A DNA stretch of 64,000 nucleotides from Piromyces finnis. Its lineage: Eukaryota > Neocallimastigomycota > Neocallimastigomycetes > Neocallimastigales > Neocallimastigaceae. A model generated the notes under the pieces. The model was not told the DNA's origin. It was given only the letters and a program-made list of their open reading frames with translations, and made no database searches. Position numbers and translations under genes: made by a program. The stretch covers positions 641,001 through 705,000 of the forward strand of contig MCFH01000004.1 in the NCBI GenBank assembly GCA_002104945.1, written 5' to 3'. Numbering within the stretch: the first letter of the stretch is position 1; the number at the start of each line of letters is the position of its first letter. Below are positions 48,622 to 64,000 of this stretch, piece by piece.

Positions 48622-51007
48622 ATGTCAAATCAACAAATTGAAACTGATTCAAATCTATTATCATTAGCAGAAATGAAAGGGGAAGAGCAAGTAGAAAGTC
48701 CAGATAGTGAAGAACTTTTAATTAAAGCGTCAAATAAAGGTAAAATAAAAGAATCACAAGATTTTGAGGATAAACCACCACTTATTAATGAAAAGAAAAG
48801 TAATTCCAGTTTATCATTTAAAGCAATTAATGATAATCAATTATCCTATAATGTAAGTAAAGGAAAAAGTACTCAAAAATTATATAAAGAACCATCAAGT
48901 AGCGTAATAAGTGATATCGATCAAGATAATATAAGTGTTACTACTTCTGTTGTTACTGATGCATCAGATATTAATAATATTAAAGTACATCAAAGTAATT
49001 CTCAATCCTTAAGAAATAAACGCTTTAGTTATAATAGTCCAAGTAACACAAATGGTCATCATTGGACAACTAATTCAAGTACCATAAATAATATAGCTTC
49101 TGCACCTTCTTCTTCTTCAAATGTTGCTGCTTCATCATCAAACTCATCATTACCTAACGCAAATAATGCAAATAGTAACAGTAACAATGGCCGTAGATTG
49201 TCATTGACATCTCGTGGACTTTCAGGTTCATTTGTTGAATTAATTAATATGACACTTAATTCAAATAACAATAATTCAAATAATAATAATAATAATAATA
49301 ATAACATAAATACTGCTTCATCACAACATCCTTTTAATGGAAATGTATCTATTGGTAATGATTCCCACCCAATAAGTTTTAATTTTGAAAATGTAGATTC
49401 TTATGAAACTGAAGAAAATAATCAAAGACCATCCCAAGTTGGTCCTGGTAGAGCAGCATGGATTCTTTTCAGGTATGAAAAATAAGAAAAAAAAATTTTT
49501 TTTTTTTTTTTGGTATATAAAAATGCATATCATCTTGTTGTATAATATATAATATATAATATATATAATATATATTATAAAGGGTTATTTATTATATATA
49601 AATATGAATTGATGCTATGTTATATTAATTATATATGATGGTTTCACAATATTTATTAAATATATTAATTATATGATTATTAATAATATAATGATGAATT
49701 ATTGTTAAATTCCTCTATTTTATTTTTATAATATATTCTATAGGGTATATGCTGTTGTTAAATTCTTATGGTCATTTGTTTTCAGTGTTCTCTACTTTGT
49801 ACATTTTATTATTATAAAGTAAGAATAAAGCAAACCAATCCAAAAAAAAAAAATTAAATTATTTATTTATGATTATTTTGATATAGATAAAAGAATAATA
49901 GTTTATTAATATTTCAAAATAAAAAAAAAAAAAATTTTATAATTTTCATATTATAATAGAAGCAAATCTTGTGATCAAAAAATATATAAATACTCAGTGG
50001 CACTTACTGTTGTTTATGCAATACAAGCTATTTCTACTTTAATTTTAATCATTTATTTACCAACTAGTATTACTAGATATACCAATGTTGTAAGAAGAAG
50101 GTAAGAATTTTATTAATAATAATAATAAGTTTTTTTCAATTATATATTATAATATAAAATTTATAATAGCACATCTTCAACTATTTTATTGAACTCTAGT
50201 AATTTCTAATTTTTTATTTTAAATTACATATACAGAGTTGTTATATCAAACCGTGCTTGGAGAATAACCTCATATACTGTAATATTTGAAGTTATTATGG
50301 TTATTATTGGCGCAGTATTAATATTTAATAAGGATCCACTTTGCGTAAGTTCTTTTATCCCTTTTTTTTGTTTGTTTGTTTATTTAAAATCAAAGTTCTT
50401 TAATAATTATAGTTAAACAAATTATTAATGTTTTTAAAAATCTATAAATATTTTAATATGAATTTTATTCTATAGTCTTTCAATGAGAATATGGCTTATG
50501 TTAAAATTACCAAGGTTCTTATTATTATGGTAATTTCCTTCTACACATTAATATGTTTACCATTCTTCCTTATACCATGTATTTGCGCTTTTAAACTTTT
50601 ACCAGAATACAAGGGTATATCTGATAAAGTTTTAAAGAGATTCAATTCTATTCTTTATAATCCTACTGAAGAAGTAGATGAAGAAGATGCACCATCTTGT
50701 TCTATTTGTATGGAAAACTACAAACCAGGAACAAGAATTAAGCGATTACCATGTAAACATGAGTTCCATCCCGAATGCATTACCCAATGGCTTGAAACCA
50801 ATAATTCATGGTAAGTTTTTTTTTTTCTATTGCATATTTTATATATAAATTTTTTAAGAATATGATTATAATAAGAATCACAAGTAATTAACAAATATAT
50901 ATTGTATATCTATAAATATCTATAAATATTTATTAATACCTATTCTCTATATCAATTTATTTTCATACCACCAAAACAGTCCAATTTGTAGACAATCTTT
51001 CAAATAA
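48622..51007 (+). CDS. Multipass membrane RING-H2 E3 ubiquitin ligase
   Basis: This is a likely membrane-bound ubiquitin ligase. The model has six exons (48622-49472, 49744-49818, 49960-50100, 50236-50344, 50476-50810, 50980-51007), 512 residues, with every phase closing. Residues 1-284 are a hydrophilic Ser/Asn-rich cytosolic region with an Asn run near 220. Four hydrophobic segments follow, roughly one per exon: about 288-308, 322-345, 370-388 and 402-430. The C-terminal RING-H2 is complete: C467, C470, C485, H487, H490, C493, C504, C507, in the spacing C-x2-C-x14-C-x-H-x2-H-x2-C-x10-C-x2-C. The last Cys pair is encoded partly by the 28-nt final exon, so a model without it would lose the domain. 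Plant proteins with four membrane passes and a C-terminal RING have a similar layout; the substrate is unknown. Confidence 0.87.
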
Positions 51008-51319
51008 AATTTTCATTAAAAAACTATCAAAAAAAAATAAAAAAAAATAAATAATTAAATAAAATAAAATAAAATAAATACTAAAAAAAAAAAAAAAAAA
51101 ACATGTTTGACACATATATATTATAATTTTTTTTAATTCAATTAAATTATTACATTTAATATAATACGTATTAATGCAGCATTATATACAATATATGCAA
51201 TATGCAATATACACATAATTTTTTTTTATTATAATCATTATTTTTTTTTTTTTTTTGCTAGATATTTAAATAAAAATAAACATAAAAATAATTATATAAT
51301 TATTATTATTTTTGTTTTT

Positions 51320-51351
<32 letters not shown>

Positions 51352-51497
51352 TGAAACTAAGAATTATTGGTATAATATATTATAAATAAATATATATGTA
51401 TCCTTTTTTTTTTTTCTTTTTTTTTTTTCTTCATGATTACTATTATAGAAATAAATAAAAAATAATATAATAAAATTCTTTTTATATAATTATTATA
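51008..51497. other. Convergent intergenic region
   Basis: This lies between the 3' ends of the membrane RING gene and the FAM184-like gene. It is A/T-rich with A runs (about 51082-51100 and 51323-51349). Nothing else is seen. Confidence 0.6.
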
Positions 51498-59097
<7,600 letters not shown>

Positions 59098-60702
59098 CTT
59101 GCCTCAACAATTTTATTTTTAATATAATTTTTCTTTTTTTTTTATTTTATTTTTTCTCCAATTGAATGTAAACTTCTTCGCCAATATTTCTTTCTTTATT
59201 TTTGTTTCCTTTTTTATAAAAACTAAATAATTTAGCTTTAAAAAACACAAATTAAGATAGTGTAATTGTGTTTTATTATAATAGAACAATAATTATGTGC
59301 TCTACAAAATTACTAAATGGGAATACAAAATATTTAACTATTTAATTTATAAATAATTAATAATTTGAATTTCAAAATAATTATAGATCATTTCTCTTTG
59401 TTTTATGTTCTAGTTATTAAGAGTATTATAAAAATACTATTTTATTGGAAATAAATTTAAAATATAATGGTGATTAGGAAATAATTTAACCTTGTTTAAT
59501 CTTATATTCCCAATAAAATAGTTCTACTCTTTTCGATTTTTTATTCTTTCCAATTATGAATATCTTAAATGTTATAAAAGTCTGGGTATTGTATGATTTA
59601 TCAATTCTACCTTTTCTTCAATAGAATCTTTATTTTAAAGTAAAATAAATATATACACAATTAATTTAAATAGTTGACATTGTAATAATTAAAATTTGAA
59701 TTTGTTTTAATAAAAAAAAATTAAAATTTTAAAATTTATTTAAATATAATAATTAAAGTTTGGATCGTTTATTGAAAATTTTTTATTATTCCATTATTTC
59801 ATTCATAAAAATTATAAAAATTGAAATGATAATAATTAAAGAAATAATATTAAAGGGAATAATATAAGGAAATAATAAATAAAAATAGCATCATTAAATG
59901 GTTAAATAAATCAATACCTATTTCAATCAAATAAAAAACAAGACTTATTTCATAATCTTCATACATAAAATACTAATTAATGTTAATATTGCTTATGAAA
60001 GCTACTTAATAATCTTGAATATTGAGTAAGACTTTTTTATTTCAATTATTAAATTCATATTGAATATATCAATACATAGGATCAATATTCAAAAGAACAA
60101 AAGAACGATTAAAAAAGAGTTAAAATGAATGTTAACCATCAATATATAATCACTTTTTTCTAATGCTTTATATGTACATTTAATACTTTTTAATAAGTAT
60201 TGCATAAGCTTTTAATTTATGAACTTGATCTTATTTAGTATTCTTATGTAGTTCTTTAAGGTCATTTTAATCACCGAGTTTTTTATACTTTAAAAAAAGA
60301 CGATACAGTGCAAGAAAGAATTGAATAAAGCTTCACTTTTTTATACCCTTCCTGGTCTTTTTTTTTTTAAAAACTGAAATTTTAAAAAGTTTAAAACTTA
60401 TCTTTTAACTTCATTTTATGCCAATCATATACATCTATAATATATGAATGAATATAATTCTAATTTATAAAATTAAAATTAAGAATAATTAAAACTTTTT
60501 TTTTTTAAAGATTATGTGTAAAAATGTGTATTAGTAAAATATCATAATTAATATATTTATCTAAATATATAAATATATTAAAATTAATTAAATAATATAT
60601 TAGGGAATAGTATTTAACATTAATTACAGAAATGAATAAATTCAAAAAAAAAAAAAAAAGTTTTTATTTTCAAATTCTTTTTTATTAAATAATTAAAGTA
60701 AA
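59098..60702. other. Divergent promoter region, FAM184-like and SBDS
   Basis: Both genes start at the edges of this 1.6 kb A/T-rich stretch and are transcribed outward. No ORF or RNA is seen. I identify no shared motif. Confidence 0.55.
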
Positions 60703-62070
60703 ATGTCTATTTTTACACCTATTAATCAATTAAAATTAACAAACGTTTCCGTTGTAAGATTAAAGAAAGGAGGAAAACGTTTTGAGATTGCTTGTTATAA
60801 AAATAAAGTATTAGAATGGAGAAAAAATGTGTATGTTTTTTATTAGGTTATTTGTAAAATAAATCAATTTTAAATTTATAATTAATATTTAGATATTGAC
60901 AATTTATTAAATTTAAACCCTTATTGTCTTTTATATATTTATTATTTTATTAGTGAAACAGATATTGATGAAGTTTTACAAATCCACAATGTATTCAATA
61001 ACGTATCAAAGGGTTTAACTTCTAAGAAAGATGATTTAGTTAAAGCTTTTAAAACTGATGACATTGAAAAAATTATTTTAGAAGTAATTATAAATAAAAT
61101 ATAATTTTATTAAAATATTAGACTTTAGGCACTTATTTATTTCATATATAATATTTCTTTTATATATATAATCTCTTTTAATATTTTTTTATGAATATTC
61201 ATTCTTTTAAATATTAAATACAATTTCAAAATCAATATAAAATATATATTATCAATAAAATAAAAATATTCTTATGAATTATAATTTTTTTTAAAAAAAA
61301 TAAAGATATTGAAAAAAGGAGAATTACAAGTTAGTGAAAAAGAACGAAACCAACAGATTTCGACAAAATATCGAGATATAGCAACAATTGTAGCCGAGAA
61401 ATGTGTTAATCCAGATACTAAAAGACCATACACTGTTACTATGATTGAAAAGGCCATGAATGATCTTCATTTCTCTGTCAATCCAAACAGAAATGCTAAA
61501 CAACAAGTAATATATAAAGCATTTTAAATTGAATTTTTAAACAATAATAATAGAAAGGAATTATTAATCATAATAATATAATAATTAAAATAATAATTAA
61601 AATAATTAAAAAAAAAGGCTTTAGATGTAATTCGTCAAATTCAAGAAAAGAATATTATGCCAATTGCTAGAGCTCAAATGCGTTTAAGAATAGCTTTACC
61701 AGCTAAGGAAGGCAAAAAGATAAAGGAAAAATTGTTATCTTTAATAGCTAATGTTGAAGATGAAGATTACTCTGATGGTTATGAATTGGTAATAAAAATA
61801 TGAATAAAAACAATATAAATTGACAAAATGGAAATATTAATAATATTATTTATTATTGTTTAATTGATTTTAACCTATTTCATATTATTGTTATTTCAAA
61901 AATAATGTATATTGATAATTATATATTTTATTCTTTAAAACTAGATTTGTGTTATTGATCCAGGAAACTTTAGAAATATTAGTGATTTAATTCAAAAGGA
62001 AACTAAAGGTAAATCTCAATTAGAACTCTTAAACTTAGCTGATACCCGTGAAGGTGACCAAAAATTCTAA
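60703..62070 (+). CDS. SDO1: Ribosome maturation protein SBDS/Sdo1
   Basis: SBDS works with the GTPase EFL1 to release eIF6/Tif6 from nascent 60S subunits. The model has five exons (60703-60830, 60954-61083, 61306-61506, 61618-61788, 61945-62070) and 251 residues, against 250 in human. The N-terminal FYSH domain (about 1-95) shows [18 protein letters not shown] and [10 protein letters not shown]. The linker helices carry the highly conserved [14 protein letters not shown] and K-R-P-Y-T-V. The C-terminal ferredoxin-like domain includes I-D-P-G-N-F-R and K-E-T-K-G-K. The first intron donor was set after AATGT to restore the conserved V-E-T-D. The intron 2 acceptor follows a T8A8 fold-back. Nothing is missing. 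Confidence 0.97.
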
Positions 62071-62625
62071 GCTCGAAAAAAAATGAATCAAAATAACGGA
62101 TTACCCTGTCAAAGTTTTAATAGAAATGTAAAAATTTACATATCAAAAATAATTAATAAAAAAAAGAAAAAGAAAAAGAAAGGATTTTTTAAATTAATAA
62201 CAATAATAAGTAAATAAATAAATAAATAATACCTCGTAATATATTTAAATAGAGATATGAGAAAAATTTAAAATATTAATATAGTTATAGAAGTTGATAC
62301 ACATTGTTAGATTTTTCTTTTTCTATTTTTTTTTTTTTTTCATTTTAAAAAAAAAAATAATAATAATAATTATTTTTGTAAATATGTATAAATTATTTTA
62401 AAAAGTTATAAATGCAAACCTATTAATAAACTTAATAAAGTAAATAAAAAAAATGTTATTAGAAATAATTTGAGAATTTATAAAAATAAAATAAGAAAAT
62501 AATCTTTATTTTAATTGTTAATTGTTATTATTTAATGAATTATAAAATCAAAATCAAAATGATATAAATATAAAAAGGGTATGTTATATATCATTAAGTA
62601 TTATATATATAAATAAATAAAAGAT
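62071..62625. other. Convergent intergenic region
   Basis: This is 555 bp of A/T-rich DNA between the SBDS and tail-anchored RING stop codons, with no visible gene. It should carry both 3' UTRs. Confidence 0.6.
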
Positions 62626-63579
62626 TTATAAAAACAAAAAATATCCAATAGTAAATAATATGATTGAAATAATGTAAAATCTATATTTATGCATAAATGA
62701 AGGTTTAGGATTAGTATTCAAAAGTATATTTTCGTACTTTTCATCATAGGATATATCCTCTTCCCTATCATTCTCTTTTTCATTCGATAACACTTTTAAA
62801 AAGCCTTCAAGTGATTTTTGATTAAATCGCTGATAATTTTTCTTTTTTAGTATTTTATGATCATAATCATATTTATCTGTAATTATTTTTCTATCCTCAT
62901 TTTTAAATCGGTGTAAATGCTCTTTTTCTTCTTCATCATCTAAAATACAATTTATAACACCTCTGGCATAGGTAATAGTTTCATCCTCCTCTTCTTCCTC
63001 ATCACTAAATACGTAACCACGTCTTATATAATAACGAGAATCATTGCAATCTAAATCATCTTGATTATCTCCTATTTCAGTCAACATTTCTGTATTAAAC
63101 AAATCATTATGAAATTCTGTATCAAATAAATCTGAATTATAATATTCTTGCTCTATTGATGATTGATAGTTGTCATTATCATTATAATAATTATCATGTA
63201 TGCTTTCATTCTGAGAATTAAGCTTTCTTTGTTGTTCCTCAATCAATTTTAACATATTTCCTTGTTTTATACAATCTTCACAATATTTTTCATATTCTTC
63301 ATTTGTTAAAAAATCTCTACTACTTTTTAAAATTTCATTATGAAGTAAATTTTTAATTTCAGGTAAAAAATTTTCTATTAAAATACAATCTTGATATTTA
63401 CAGATAGGACAAAGGAAAGAACAAGATTTTGTAAACCATGAACAAATACAATTAAAATGATATGAATGACTACATGATAAAGAAATGATTGATGGTATAT
63501 ATGATGGATAATTGAAATTACTTTCTTTTAATGATTCAAGACAAATAGTACATATAACTTCATTTTTATTATTTGACAT
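62626..63579 (-). CDS. Tail-anchored RING-H2 protein
   Basis: This is a probable ubiquitin ligase held in a membrane by its C-terminus. It is a single exon of 317 residues. The N-terminal RING-H2 has C10, C13, C36, H38, H41, C44, C57 and C60, with a longer than usual first loop (22 residues between C13 and C36). A Cys/Glu-rich helical stretch follows (about 85-120), then acidic Asp/Asn/Glu-rich low-complexity sequence (about 120-270). The protein ends in a hydrophobic helix, Y-R-F-Y-I-I-S-I-I-L-F-T-I-G-Y-F-L-F-L, with nothing after it, as in tail-anchored proteins. I do not recognise an orthologue. The uninterrupted frame and intact ligand set make it a real gene; the target membrane and substrates are unknown. 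Confidence 0.82.
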   Translation of the reverse strand: MSNNKNEVICTICLESLKESNFNYPSYIPSIISLSCSHSYHFNCICSWFTKSCSFLCPICKYQDCILIENFLPEIKNLLHNEILKSSRDFLTNEEYEKYCEDCIKQGNMLKLIEEQQRKLNSQNESIHDNYYNDNDNYQSSIEQEYYNSDLFDTEFHNDLFNTEMLTEIGDNQDDLDCNDSRYYIRRGYVFSDEEEEEDETITYARGVINCILDDEEEKEHLHRFKNEDRKIITDKYDYDHKILKKKNYQRFNQKSLEGFLKVLSNEKENDREEDISYDEKYENILLNTNPKPSFMHKYRFYIISIILFTIGYFLFL

Positions 63580-64000
63580 TGTTATTTATAAAATAAATAG
63601 CTGGTATATAAATATATAATTATTGCTAATAAATAAATAAATAAATAAATAAAAATGATTTCTATAATAAATATTTTGAGATTTGACTATTTAAATTTTA
63701 ATTGATGATTAAATATTAATACTTGTTAACAATAATAAATAGAAAATAAAGTATATTATACATTATCATGTATTCCTATTATACTTTTTATATAATTATT
63801 ATTATTATTATTTAAAATAATAATTATAATTTTATAGTAATTTTGAACGTTATTTAATTGTAAGAATTATTATATTTACTAATTACATTTCAATTTCAAT
63901 TCTGATGAAAAATCATTGTTTTTACAGAAATTTCATTATAGGGTCCATATATTTATAATATTTATAATATAAATATTGAAATATTGTGTACTAATGAAAT
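63580..64000. other. Upstream region of the tail-anchored RING gene
   Basis: A/T-rich DNA with an (AAAT)n run near 63627-63653. No gene is seen before the window ends. Confidence 0.5.

Noticed and set aside
49059-49307. 82-codon minus-strand frame opposite the membrane RING gene
   Set aside because: Antisense of the Ser/Asn-rich exon 1; Leu repeats come from Asn codons read backwards.

Overview
The window looks like nuclear DNA of a flagellated, extremely A+T-rich fungus. The best fit is an anaerobic gut fungus (Neocallimastigomycota). This is an inference from the sequence: intergenic DNA made almost only of A/T with long homopolymer runs, short A/T-rich GT..AG introns, Asn/Ser/Gln-rich insertions in proteins, a fungal-type Met30/SconB F-box protein, and a FAM184-like coiled-coil protein of the kind I associate with ciliated or flagellated eukaryotes. 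No rRNA, recognisable tRNA or CRISPR array was seen.

Layout, left to right: the 3' end of an unidentified gene (1-61, +); an F-box/leucine-rich-repeat protein (1301-3546, +, 4 exons); the rRNA-processing factor Fcf2 (4362-6023, -, 5 exons); a nested retrotransposon locus (about 6365-13066) in which a nearly full-length LINE (7188-12965, -) has inserted into an older, decayed, 5'-truncated LINE copy; a Met30/SconB-type F-box WD40 protein (13742-18052, -, 5 exons); a 10.5 kb gene-poor stretch; a short Kes1/Osh4-like oxysterol-binding protein (28570-30549, +, 5 exons); a 5.7 kb gap; the Vts1/Smaug RNA-binding protein (36230-38209, +, 3 exons); TRAPP subunit Trs31/TRAPPC5 (40870-42494, +, 5 exons); prefoldin subunit 6 (43223-44592, -, 4 exons); a 4 kb gap; a multipass membrane RING-H2 protein (48622-51007, +, 6 exons); a FAM184-like long coiled-coil protein (51498-59097, -, 28 exons); the ribosome maturation factor SBDS/Sdo1 (60703-62070, +, 5 exons); and a tail-anchored RING-H2 protein (62626-63579, -, 1 exon).

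The genes are mostly housekeeping: ribosome biogenesis (Fcf2, SBDS), Golgi trafficking and lipid transfer (TRAPPC5, Osh), protein folding (prefoldin), mRNA control (Vts1) and ubiquitin ligase components (two F-box and two RING proteins). They do not form a cluster or operon. Exon models were joined by hand from GT/AG sites. In every model the reading frame closes across all introns, so they are self-consistent, but no transcript data were available.

The most notable element is the LINE. It has a perfect 15-bp target-site duplication, a 28-nt poly(A) tail, tandem monomer-like repeats at its 5' end, one large endonuclease/reverse-transcriptase ORF, and a single in-frame TAA inside the C-terminal cysteine/histidine motif. 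I did not find convincing evidence of a wholly new multi-gene system.
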